NCBI GenBank assembly: GCA_963556255.1
Contig: OY744606.1
Coordinates: 80,776,431-80,840,430, forward strand
DNA: 64,000 nt
DNA from: Allolobophora icterica
Taxonomy: Eukaryota > Annelida > Clitellata > Crassiclitellata > Lumbricidae
Direction: 5' to 3'
Made by a program: the position numbers and the translations under genes. Shown in pieces: positions 1 to 11,400 of this stretch; position 1 is the stretch's first letter, and each line of letters opens with the position of its first letter. The notes under the pieces are model-generated. The model was not told the DNA's origin. It worked only from the letters and a program-made list of their open reading frames with translations, and did no database searches.

Positions 1-140
1 GCCTCACAATATAGCATGTAAAACAGGCTGTGTGTAAAAATGGATTTAAACTGGCCTGTTTCACCTATAAAACCCTCATAATGAGCACTCCTACCTACCT
101 TCAACCACTAGTTTCTCTGTACATCCTGCCCCACAGTCTG
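1..140 (+). repeat. Fragment of a non-LTR retrotransposon 3' end
   Basis: This stretch is a diverged copy of 19120-19230: both read through ACCTATAAAACCCTC, a Thr/Ser/Pro-rich segment and CAGTCTGCGAT. The longer copy continues into a typical reverse-transcriptase tail, so this is its truncated relative. The assignment is by internal comparison only. Confidence 0.5.
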
Positions 141-209
141 CGATTTTAGGTTATGCAGAATGGCACATAAATTGGAAGAACGCAAAAGTCCACACAATAA
201 TGACAATAC

Positions 210-649
210 CTAAGAGACATTCTGAATTCTTCACCTGATCTTCTCCGTCGTCCTGGATGCCAGTGTCTCATGTCATGTGCATAGCATGGATCGGACGCAA
301 TCAGTTTCCACTTCAGTTGTCCCATCTTTTCCTTTGTCTCCCGATCGAATGCCATCAGAGACGGAGGATACAGAGACTCACCATAGGACCTGGCACAACC
401 AGCCGAAACCGGTCGGTGGCAAAGTCCCTCACGGCCTACCATATAAGGACTGTGAGATTGATGTCCGTTATAGCCTCCCATACACGACTCCGAAATGCTG
501 GACTCATAGATATGCCCACTGTGGTCTGCCATAGAGGAGAATGGAGAGCCATAGTCACCATAAGCAGCTGGAGATGGACGAACTGGAAAACTTATTCCAT
601 CATCATACAAATAGTTCACCATGGAGTCATCCATTCTGTCGCTGGAACT
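210..649 (-). CDS. Exon of an unassigned gene, probably containing its start codon
   Basis: An open exon on the minus strand follows a good acceptor (TTATTCTGCACAG). The first ATG, at 634, has an ideal context (A at -3, G at +4) and begins MDDSMVNYLYDDG. About 140 residues follow. They are rich in Ser, Tyr, Gly and Pro at first, like a disordered regulatory region, and then become basic and aromatic (KMGQLKWKLIASDP, then MRHWHPGRRRR). The exon ends at a donor after CTTAG (210) or at an alternative CAG/GTGAAG donor (235). The next exon would lie to the left of the window. The layout of a disordered N terminus followed by a DP...HW stretch recalls the region before the pointed domain of some ETS factors. 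That match is weak and I do not assign it. A coding exon is likely, its identity is not. Confidence 0.55.
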
Positions 650-1867
650 CTGTGCAGAATAAGTACACCATCTAATTTAATTTAGTGACTTCTAACGAGC
701 TTTTATCACAATGCAAAAGGTATCGATTGAGTGAAATCCTAAAAATCTTATAATCCATCGGAGAAACTAAGCAGAATTCTAGTAGGTCAGAGAATTTAGA
801 AGTCAGAAAGCATAAAACCACGTAACAAAGAAAGTAATAGGAATGGTTCTCGCTGATCAATATGATAGCAAGTGGGTTCAAGAATATGTCTGATTAAAGT
901 TTGCCGTAAGATAAGTCTTAAGAACGTCCATGCCAGATAGGGCTAATTCGTTCAAACCCTAAAGGTTTGGAGGTTCATTCAAAACTATCAACAACCCCTA
1001 GTCTTTGAGGAAGAGATGGATAACTTTGATAGCATAATACATGTTTACACTAAGCTGTTATCAGTCTATAATTGCTGTGACACACCTTATCACAGAACTG
1101 AGGGCAAAGATCACCATGAGGTGCTTCTGAGTGGTGATCTGCTTATGCGTACTCGGTGTATGTATAGTGTTGTCTTCAACCGTTTCAAGCCGAAGATTGA
1201 CAGCACCACGGACAATCTTATGCCATCCGCTTCAGCCACTTATCTCAATAACTGATCGCCTCTTGTGAGTTTCTCTCGAAGAGGCGCTATACAAATCTGT
1301 GATTACATTACATCGACTCACTTATTCGATCAGTCATATCTGTATTACATTAATAAACACTGTAACATCTTACAACTTCAGCGTCTAACTCGCCAACGCA
1401 TATTAATTATATCAAGCCGAAACTCATGTATGGAGACGTTTGAATAACGCTGTTACCGAAAACTGCATATAAACTACCAAAATTTCCTAAATTCTTGAGT
1501 AAAAATTGAAAAGTAACTTAACCAACCGTGCAAAACGTTCTGTTATGTCAACGGAAACGCACGTTTTTCGATATTTCTTCTAATGTTTACGTTGCTAATG
1601 TAAATACGAATTCGATAGCAGTCGTCAGATGTCGCACCAACGCATACAAAATAATAAGTAAGTCACGTATTCGCTGGTTGTATGGTCTGCGCTAATAAGT
1701 AAGAACTTCAGTAGTTTGGAAACAATCTTATTTGAAGAAATATAGGGCCTACGGTAAGGTGACTGTTGAGGCAGGTTTCCTATCATTTTTATAGATTACC
1801 TATTGGTGAAGTTTGTGAAAGAGTCACACGTCCTGACTGCATAAGCTTCACTTAATATCTCTCACAA
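650..1867. other. Non-coding spacer
   Basis: No convincing exon, RNA gene or repeat is visible here. Only short chance reading frames occur. If the exon at 210-649 is preceded by a non-coding first exon, it would lie here or further right, but I cannot locate it. Confidence 0.4.
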
Positions 1868-2110
1868 TATAATAATAATAATATTTATTCTTTAATTAAG
1901 CGCCTGCAAACGCACTGCGCTGTACATGTACATGTTATGCGATAAATCTTAACTACTAACAGAACAGACAGCCTGCAATACACGGCGCAAATTGCAGCCT
2001 ACAAAGCATGTCCGCCTATGGGACTCGATCTCTGTACCTCTCGCACTCTACGCCAGATGTTATCCAATGCGCTATCGCCCCCTCCGGCCCCCCCCACGTG
2101 GTTAAATAAA
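1868..2110 (-). repeat. tRNA-derived SINE (family with ATT tail), minus strand
   Basis: Read on the minus strand, this starts with a tRNA-like promoter: an A-box region around GCGCATTGGATAACATC and a B-box region around AGATCGAGTCCC. It ends in AGCGCCTGCAAAC-type sequence and an (ATT)n tail, seen here as AATAATAATAATATT. Related copies lie at 45712-45935, 49558-49860 and 55020-55135. It is a SINE rather than a tRNA gene, because the body and tail are shared between copies. Confidence 0.65.
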
Positions 2111-2389
2111 ATATTAAGCAGAATGAACTTGTCAGTAAACACGAATAAGAATATAATATTATCAAAAGACGTTTTGTATTTACCCATCTTGGTCAGTTTT
2201 TGATGTAGGGGCCTACATATACATAATGAGGTTAACATCATTCTGTACTCTGTATTATTGTTATTATTCGTTTATTAACTCCACACGTTGTCACACCGCA
2301 ACATGGTACAAAACACAAGTTTAGAATAATAAAATCAAGAGTCGCTTGCAATCATGACTGTAAATAAAACTTGAGTTATAGAGAAACTG

Positions 2390-3450
2390 GATTCTACTTT
2401 AAGGCATCGTAGAGAACCCTAGAAATAAAATTAGTGTCGTCCTTTGGAGGCAGGGCAAAGTACTGTGGGCGCGGATGGAGGCTACATGGGCGGCGATCTA
2501 GGGGGACGGGGGGACATGTCCCCCCACCCTTAAAGGTGGGGGACACTCCATGCATTTGTCCCCCCACCTTTTGAAGAAACACCAAAAAAGGTGGAGATGT
2601 GAAACTGCGTGTGAGGGTTTTCGGATAGTTTGTGACCAGACGAGGTTAGAAATCAAAATTTTGTGGAGAAGTGTCCCCCCCCAAGTATGAGAAAGAAGAC
2701 ATTGGGAACGGGAAAAAGTAGTAAAACGTGGTGAATGACTAAAAAAAAGGTCATCAACTTTTTTCGAGGTTAAAATCGATAGTTTTGCGGAGATAAATTT
2801 GGGAAAAATGAAAGTGGGGAAAAAAGTCAAGAAGTGGGGGAAAAAGAAAGGAGAGTGTAAGAAAAAGTTGTAAAAAGAGGTGAAGGACTAAAAAAAAGGT
2901 CATAAACTTTTTTCGGAGATGAAATGGCAGAAAAAAATTTGGGGGGGACAAGATTTTCCAAAAAGGGCGTCGACCAGATCGTGGCCAACTTTGTCCCCCT
3001 CCCCACCTCTCAAACAAGATCGCCGCCACTGGGAGGCTATACCGTCGTGAGATTTTGGGAGGGAACAAATCATGCAGTACGTGCTACGGATTCCGTGACA
3101 GCGCCGAGAGCAGACGCATATCAACGGTTCTCATCAACTGTTCAACATTCGGCGTATGTCTCTCAGGTAGCCGAGCTGGCTACCTGAGAGAAAATCGAAC
3201 GAACTGTTCGATTTTCCACATAAATCTCCAACGTCTGAAAGAGACTGCTTCTGCAGAAGTTCAACCCCACCAAGCAGGTGCTGCATGCAACATTCGTGAG
3301 ACTGTTGTTGCAACAGCGACCAAGTGGAGGGCATCGTGTTGAACGCCATGCGATTTTAAGATCCGCAGAGCGTGCATGGATCCACTGCACGAGACCAGAA
3401 CCGCGTCTACGTGGTCGACTGCTCGGAGATCGTCACGCATGATCACCCCC
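2390..3450 (-). mobile_element. CR1-like non-LTR retrotransposon, C-terminal remnant split by a hAT element
   Basis: Reading leftward from about 3440, the minus strand encodes a typical reverse-transcriptase C terminus with SMHALRILKSHG and then HAAPAWWG. It becomes frameshifted and resumes at 2484-2400 with RPQYFALPPKDDTNFISR. A sister copy at 57860-58590 has the same order (SLHALRILRAHG, then RPHEYSLPPKDDKNFIPH). The gap between the two parts is the hAT-like insertion at 2485-3031. Frameshifts and stops show it is dead. Confidence 0.75.
2485..3031. mobile_element. Non-autonomous hAT-like element with 8-bp target duplication
   Basis: The element starts CATGGGCGGCGATCT and ends with the inverted form AGATCGCCGCCACTG. 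It is flanked on both sides by GGAGGCTA (2477-2484 and 3032-3039). The interior is rich in runs of G and C (GGGGGGACATGTCCCCCC) and A-rich motifs and has no transposase. It sits inside the reverse-transcriptase remnant of 2390-3450 and accounts for the break in that frame. Confidence 0.8.
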
Positions 3451-3479
3451 CAAAATCTTCATTGATGTTACCCGCTCAA

Positions 3480-3551
3480 CTCCTTCTATTAACGGTGGCA
3501 GTTCTACATTTCGGCGCCGAAATGTAGAACTGCCACCGTTAATAGAAGGAG
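3480..3551. repeat. Perfect 72-bp palindrome without spacer
   Basis: Two 36-base arms, CTCCTTCTATTAACGGTGGC... and its exact reverse complement ending in ...CGTTAATAGAAGGAG, meet directly at GGCGCC. I see no mismatch. The bases just outside (A at 3479, C at 3552) no longer pair. Confidence 0.95.
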
Positions 3552-3807
3552 CCGAAATTATCTGTAGCATTTCACCTGCTCTTTCCACCATCCATCAAGG
3601 TTTGAAACATATTTTTGGTACCCAAAGTTGTCCCAAAACTGTACCCCACTCCAATTTTTACGTTCAACCTTTAAAAAAAATATTTTAGTGACTTACGTAG
3701 TGGACCTATGTGGCTGCAGTCATGTTTGCATGGTTTTCTCAGTATTCTATTGTGTAAAGCGCTGCTGAGCACAGGTTGAGTGGAGCCATAGCAAGTAGGC
3801 CTACTGT

Positions 3808-3837
3808 GATGATGATGATGATGATGATGATGATGAC

Positions 3838-3881
<44 letters not shown>

Positions 3882-3882
3882 C
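3808..3882. repeat. (GAT)n microsatellite
   Basis: An almost perfect GAT trinucleotide run with one or two GAC interruptions. Confidence 0.95.
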
Positions 3883-5190
3883 GTTATTAAGTATGTAATG
3901 CGATTATAAAAACTGCACAGGAAATGCTAGACAAGATAGGAGGAAGTTTTTTAATTTAAAAAAAACCGAGATACATTTTTCTTATCTTTACATCATAGTC
4001 ATAAAAAGCAAGAGAAATACAGAAGGGCGGAGAAGTGTTAGGGTGGAACAGGAGCGGGTTGAGCGAAGCAGTTGGACCGTGAACAGCTGTCGGAGATACG
4101 AGGAGTGGGAGGTTTGAAGTGTGTTGTAGGCAAGTGATGACTTCATATTCTATTCGTTCAGATATTTTAAGCCAGGGGAGTGATTTCAGGACAGGAGTGG
4201 TGATGTTTGAGGGTTTTAGTCAGAGCATGGGCGAGAGCATTTTGAATGGCTTGGAGGTGGTTTATTTGGCAGCGGTTGTAAAGGGTTACATCTGTTAAAA
4301 TCCTTCAGGAATAAACTCTGTCGCGGATATGTTGTGGTAGTGATTGTTGTAAATTTAACAAGTGAAAAACAATATTTTTCAGATCAAACGACCTCTCGTC
4401 ATATTCATTTAACATCAGATTGCAAAACCAGAAATTCGCTAAAATCAACCCAACGATAAATTTAGCAAGCGGATGTGAAATGTCAAGAAATTTACAACAT
4501 TTTCTCAAGTCAGACGCCTGGTACTTTTCTTAAAATACTATAGGGAAGTTATCCTAAAAAGCAGCTATGTTAAGCAGTCAACAAAATCACCCAACTGGCT
4601 AAAAATGTAAGCACTTCAATAACTGCAAACCTTAGTTTTTAAAATTCAGGAAACCGTTTCCATCGTTTTCAAGCCACCTTAAAAACCCTTCACAGATATG
4701 ATTTAAATCGGTAAACAGCCAACCAAAAATTGTTACACATCTTCTCAAACTCAGTTCTACTTGGATATCCTATGAATCGAGGTAATTGAAAGCACTTTTT
4801 TTCGATGCGTCAACCACTAAGCCGTTCTCAATATATTGAAATGTTAAGAAAAATTGTAATGGCCAGAAGGAATAAGAAAAATGCACCTGTCAAAACTGAC
4901 ATAACTTCACACATCCCAAAGTCAATCAATAAAGAATTAACAGCAGTTCAGTTCATGTGATAATCTCCAACATATATCTCACGATAACACAGCTCTGTAC
5001 ACTCAATTAACAATAAATGAAAGCACATGACATCAGCTCCAGTGAAATTGACCTCCGACTTAAAGTTTTCCAAGCGCCGTTTAATTTTTCAAGTATGGAA
5101 CATGGCCAGCAGCTGCCACAGAAAAGTTCACAGAAATCTATGCAGACTGCAAGTGCTACAGTTCCATCTGTTGGACAATTTCTGTTCCAA
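3883..5190. other. Non-coding spacer
   Basis: The segment 4020-4300 is G-rich and looks like old retroelement sequence, but I cannot place it. The rest is AT-rich with no supported exon. Confidence 0.35.
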
Positions 5191-5194
5191 CAAG

Positions 5195-5580
5195 TTCATC
5201 TATTCAACAGATTTCACCTACAGTTTAACTAATTTCAGGTGTAAGTTAACTAAATTAAGCAACAATTTAACAAATTAAACAAATTTCAGTCACAAGTTCA
5301 TCAATTAACATATTTCTGCAACAGGTTCATCAACTCAAAGTAAGTCAGCAAGAAGTTCATCAATTTAACACTTTTATGCTACAATTTCATCAACTCAAAA
5401 TGTCTCAGCAACAAGTTCATCAATTTAATCACATTTGAGAGATTTCTAAAATGCGCTTTACAGTAGTCCAGATACCTATATACAATTTAACAGATTTCTG
5501 CTACAAGTTCATCAATTCAACAAATGCCAGTTGGAAAGTATTAGAATTTACGCATAGAAAGCCCAACCAGGAGTTCATCA
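5195..5580. repeat. Degenerate tandem repeat, about 30-bp unit
   Basis: The words TTCATCAA and CAATTTAACA with A/T-rich linkers recur about every 30 bases (for example near 5296, 5328, 5356, 5388 and 5417). The copies are strongly diverged. Confidence 0.65.
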
Positions 5581-8323
5581 TTCATAGAAGGAATAATTAT
5601 GAGCAGGAAACAAAGGAATGAAACGTAATGTTCTACTTGATAACGGTATGAAAAATGGAAACTCTTTTCATATGCAATACTGATCTACCATCACAAATAA
5701 TGGTAAACAAAAAACAAACTTATATTTAATGTATTTCTCTGAATGCTACTGTCTAATGACTGCTCATTTACGCAAACCCCAAACTAGTATCTTCTTAAAG
5801 TACCGTACCAGAACACCGAGACACAAGAAATCAACACTCGATCCAAAACTTGAATGACGGCTCAATGTTACACATTATTTATTGCATTGAATGTAAGTGC
5901 AACATAAATAAATCTGACCCTGTGGAGCAAGACAAGTGTGTGCAAAACAAGTTCAACTAGTACAAGGTCGTTACAAGGTCCAATCAAAGGTTTGAACCCA
6001 GAAGCGTTCAACTTCAATTACACACCAGAATTGGCCACCACTGTGCTGCACAATAGACAGTGGTCTGCTGTTTGCATTTTAAGACTTAAAGACAAGCTGC
6101 AATGGTTTCCCAATCGCTTTTAGTACACTCTCATAGTTAAAGTTTTAAAGATTTAACACCAACATAATAGTTGAACATTCATAAAAGCGCCACTCAACGA
6201 TTCAGAGGCGCTCCCGACCAAAGTCATTGCTATCACTAACAAATAAAATGATCTTTAAGCGTTTCCGGAACAAGGGAAAGAAAGGCTGAGGAGTTCAAGC
6301 CGCAATTCCTGCAGAAGACGCTTCCAAGTAGAGGGGCCGACGTAGGCAAAACTCGGACTGTCATGACTCGAACTTGTAGACTCGGACCCCTTGGACTCTA
6401 ATTTGACTCACTGACTCGGTTTCCAAGTCACAATTTCTGGACAGAACAGGCAATTGTATTTCCATGTCCTACAATTTAGTGGCAGTTACAGTTTTAGCTG
6501 TTCTTACGAAGAGTGCGCCTGTTGAACGTGTGTTTTGTAGTAGAAGTTTTATTTGTCTTCATTGTGTCAGATTATCGAACAAAGCTTCATCTAATTAGTG
6601 TTTTTAAATTGTAATTAGGATCAATTACATTAACAATTCTTTCTGCATAAATAGTGTTATTTTTCTATGGCATTGAATTGCACATTTCAGTGTATTTTGA
6701 TATTGATGGACTCGACTTTCAGTGACTCAGACTCGGACTTGAACTCAAACAACTCTGGACTCGGACATGGCTAAGACGGACTCGTTCTCGACTTAGGTGG
6801 ACTCGACTACATCACTGCAAAGAGATGTTGGAAACGTTAATACTAGCCATATATTTCAAGTGGATTTTAACTTGGATGGTATCTGGCTTTGCTGCAGAAT
6901 GTTTGTGCTGTTACTTGTGTAAACAGTCCAGCCACAAACTAAACACAATTCTGGCTTAAGGCAACACAGTGCAATATAATGCAACAAAGACATCTTATAC
7001 AGCATTATTCAACAGCACTTCGGAGGCACTTAACTAAGTCACGTAAAATGCAATTCTAATCAAACAGTTATTAAACGAACGTTATTAAATACAATCAAAG
7101 TATTATCGTTATCACAGTATTCATTTGGGAATCTGTTTGATTTCTTACCTTGCCATAACAAACCTAGAGGCAAGATGCCAAACATTCATTCAAACATTCA
7201 TCCAAACATGAGTGGAGCTACCAGTTTACAATCCACAATAAGTGGCGATAAACAAGGAATGTCAAACTCAACAAAGTATACTCTAAGGAATGTACGATTC
7301 TAAACTTACAAACTGTGCACCAACGTATGAAATTGCAAGAGAAAACAAAATAGGAATGCGCATTACTAAAAAACATTTAACCGTAAACAGGTGATACGAG
7401 GAACAATATTTTGCAGGACGTTTCTTATCACCTTCAGACTAAAGAGTCATAAATAGAATGTGTACAACAGAATTGCAACTGTACAACCATTCTCAAGGGT
7501 TGCACGTCTTTTGTGACACCTATGTTTCATACCATAACTGAATCCAACTTTATATTTGTAGCACAATGGATATATAAAGCCATCAGCCTTTAACCTCCGA
7601 GTCATAACGTAACACAGCAAAAACATAGCTAGGGCTTTATGTGGTTCAGAATTCATATAATCTGTGTTTGACCTTCAGCGAATTAACCCAGAATGCTGAA
7701 AGGATTGGCCATTAAGACAGATAACGTGTCTTCTAAACTACTTAAAACTTCACTTATGTTATGCTGTGTTGTTTTACGACTCAGCAGTTAAACGCTGATA
7801 GCTTTATATATCCAGTATGCTACACATCTAAAGCAGAATCTCGGAGCCAATCATAACCTAAGCTACTGGTCAACAATTTAACTTCATCTAAATCTATGAA
7901 AGATCGAATAGCGCAACACAGATCTATTGTAAGCAGATCGTTCTCATTACAAAATAGAACATGCTCGGTAAACTCAAGAAAAACTTTGCTCGGTACAACC
8001 TGTGGTGGATAGTATAAATGTTTCAACACAAGCTGAACAGATAATGCTTTTAAAGTACACGACCAAGCTATGCATAGTTTTTTCAATCACTTCTTTAGCA
8101 AAAACTCAAATCAGAAGCAGAAATTGAGCAGAGTCAGAAAGAATCACAACTAGTCGTATTATACAAACACTCGCAGATCAAATAAAATAAAAGTAATCAG
8201 ATCCTCAACATGATCACAAGAAATGTTCGACGTTGCAACGCGTCTAAACCCATAACCAGAAACTGTTTCATCAACCTCCAGCGTCGCTCCTCTCCCAGTT
8301 CTTCGTCTTCCGTTTTCACTCTA
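5581..8323. other. Downstream flank and possible 3' UTR of RhoBTB
   Basis: The RhoBTB stop codon is at 8326-8324 on the minus strand, so its 3' UTR extends leftward from 8323. Candidate AATAAA signals on that strand appear as TTTATT at 6548-6553 and 5878-5883, but nothing fixes the true end. The open frame at 7820-8086 has no recognisable features. A repeat with GACTCGGACT words lies at 6335-6805. Confidence 0.35.
6335..6805. mobile_element. Probable DNA-transposon fragment with GACTCGGACTC subterminal repeats
   Basis: Both ends are built from GACTCGGACT-type words, inverted relative to each other in part. The right end reads GACTCGACTACATCACTG, whose reverse complement begins CAGTG as in many hAT elements. 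I could not find a matching left terminus or target duplication, so the boundaries are approximate. Confidence 0.4.
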
Positions 8324-8465
8324 TCACTTTTTCTTCCAGAAGGACAAGCATCCACCTGGACTGATGCACGCCTCTCCATCGCTCCGTCTCAGCCACGACT
8401 GCTGCGGCCGCTCCTTGTTCATCTCCAGAATGGCCTTCTCGTAAATTGCAACCTCCGTCAGGTAC
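8324..8465 (-). CDS. RhoBTB: RhoBTB coding exon 8, C terminus and stop
   Basis: Following TTTAG, the exon begins G/TAC and completes WYL with exon 7. It reads [20 protein letters not shown] and ends [10 protein letters not shown], then TGA. In other RhoBTB proteins the corresponding tail is WYLKEEDHYQRVKKEREKED, followed by a basic, Trp-containing end. Confidence 0.9.
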
Positions 8466-11400
8466 CTAAACACACCCCATCAAACATAATGCTTAAACTA
8501 ATCATTAACCTAATCTAATAACTTCTAGAGAGCCGTAATCGTTAAGCACTAGGCATCAATCGTCAAGTAAAACCATAGTAAAATTGATATCTGTGAGAGA
8601 AGTTCAGTCAATATCCAACACGTCTCAGAAAATAGAGGTCAAGATGTCATGACCTATCGACCTAAAGGACCTATCAACATCGTCTTGTTAAGAGGTATAA
8701 TTAAACCTTTGTATATTCAAGACATCAGTAAGAATATATTAAATATCATTCAAACATCCGCATGAACTTAAGCAGTATAATTATTAATTAAAAGATAATT
8801 AAAGAAAGAACTAAATAAGAATGAATACTTGTGATCAGATTACAAAGAATCGTTTAAATTTGCCAATTGCTCAGCAATTCACTTTTGAACAGAACCAAAC
8901 TACTTACGTATTTCTGTTGTACATATTTTATAGAATTAGTTTTTTAAACAAGAGAATGAAGTGCGTAAAATTTTCTGGACTGACCAGAGAGGCGGCCATC
9001 GATCACGGGCTAGAGTCGACTGGAGATCAGGGTCAAACGACTCGAGTGCCTTTGCATTGTGTTCGATCAAGTCCTTATAGTTGACCTTCAGAACCCAGGT
9101 ACACCAGTCGGCCAGTTGGTTCGCACCATGAAGCTACAACCCAACACATCAGTCAACCCAACACATCAGTCAACCCAACACATCAGTCAACCCAACACAT
9201 CAGTCAACCCAACACATCAGACATCGAATATAGCAAAGACTATCTAACTGATATGGACAAAGCATGTTGTAAGGCAGTTTGAAAGAGTTATGTAAACAAG
9301 AGTCAAAGGGAAGTCCCTTATTCTAGCCCTCAGGCAGCCATGGGTATGAACTGTTAGCGACTTACAGTGAGTCAAATAAAACAATACATGAATGCAATGA
9401 CATATCGATTAGCAGAGTATTTAGTTATACTCGCTTGCACTCTATAAATCTTCCTATAATAACAATAACAATAATAATAATGATAATAATAATAACAATA
9501 ATAATAATAATTTCAAGATGAATGGTCCGACATAAGAGAAGGCAAGATGGGTTGAATGTCAGTCTATTCACTCATTTGTGCAATTTGCTCAGCATCTTTC
9601 CAAAATATCTAGTACTGCTCATTCAGAATTGCTCCCAGAGCAGCCCAGTTTCAACAACAGAGAACAATTTTCAAGTCTTGATAAATGTGCATGTCATGAC
9701 CCAAAGTTCCCCCAACCCAACACTAACAGCGAGTCAATCTCACTAAATAAATGTATGACCAAGACAAACAAACATTTAAAGTCTCAGCATTAAAAGCGTC
9801 AAAATTTCAGTAATATATGACTCATGTCTCGAGTTCTTTCAGGTCCAGTACTCACCCGTCACTCCATCATCAATATAGGATGACATAAGTGGTTTAAAGC
9901 GCTTCAGAAGATATGCAACCTGCGTTAGAACCACTACAAGTCGACCCGGAAAGCTCGATAACCATTTCCACAGTGTCTTCGTAAAGGCTGTGCTATCTAG
10001 CAAATCCCAATCTTCAGATCTCGAAAGCGCCCAGAAAGTTAAATCCCATTGACTTCTGCAGTGGAGATCGGGATTGTTTACATCAACAAGGTAGCTGTCG
10101 ACTGCAATACAATGTCTCCCACCCCAAAGAATTATTAAACTTTAGTCCCGCTACTAATAGAGCAGCCTGCTTAAATAAACATCATTAATGTGCATTCACC
10201 GGGTGGGTACAGTCATGGGCCTCTATTAGTAGGTTTACTATACAGGTTTGGTACAGTCCTTCTCACCACAGATTTATGATCGAGCTTGAAGCTGGGTTCA
10301 GTTAATACCCTCCCTAATACAGCGAGATAATAGGTTCAGTTCACATAACGTAAACTAAGGAAAAGAGAAGACAATGAAGACCTTTATTATGCCAATTAGC
10401 CAGAAACAATAACCAACCAATATAAAAAGAAAAAACACAGAGCGTTAATTATAGACAACAGCACATGTAACTTATTATACAGTTGAGTAACATTGGCGTC
10501 ATGTTTATTCATGAGGCAAGGCAATCATCATTGTGGTAATGTAAGGTAGAAGGAATATGATGACTGCCTTGCCTCATGAATAAACATAAGCTAGAGCTTC
10601 ACTTTGAATTGACATGTACCATCGACTGAAACAGCTCCCCCTTGGGAGTGGAAGGCTGAGTTGATATATAGGGAGCTTATGGGTATCGAGCCGCGTCTTT
10701 CAAGATCTCATGTTCTTCGAGCAAGAGTGTTACTAGAGTCTTCTATAAGATCTTGATAGTTGTACTGTCATATTTTTCAATGTTACTTACTGCGAGTTGT
10801 CAGTGAAGCTTATCAATAAACATGAACATTATTATTATCACAGCAAAAACTGTTTCAGTCAATGCTACATGTCATTTCAAACTCCAGCTTATATCAGTAA
10901 TCCAATGGATAGGACAGGTAAAATTGCAAGGTGAGACGACAAGAAGGTTGGCTGGAGTGGATGAGCAGCAGGTGTTACAAGGTAAGCTAAGGTAAGTGGG
11001 AATTTAATGATGTTATTACATAACAAGGTCATCAATTGAAGGGCTTGCCTCAATAACCAGGTATGTCGACATACCTGGTTTATGTGAAAAAGTATGCCAG
11101 CGTGCTTGGAATATTGTATTCTATATACCCTGCAAATTTGGTGCAAATCTGATTATTTTTGAATTGGCTTTTGGATAAACAAGTTTGTCGACATATGGTA
11201 TTTAGCAGCCGGCAGCAGTACTCCAGTGCAATAACCCGGTATGATAACAAAAATTGTCGTTTTTTCTAGTAATCTTTGTATTAAAACCGGTGCAATAATC
11301 AGATTATTTGACATACCCGGTTATTGACTGTTACTTACTCTACAATTCACTGATTTTGCGTTATTTTTTCCTTACTGTAATGTAGCTATGATGACTTACC

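Noticed and set aside
9858..10140. Additional RhoBTB exon
   Set aside because: Exons 6 and 7 already join in phase 0 and give the conserved sequence without it; adding this segment would introduce a stop.
10501..10587. Confident microRNA gene
   Set aside because: The stem is longer and more perfect than typical animal precursors and nothing shows expression; reported only as a fold-back.
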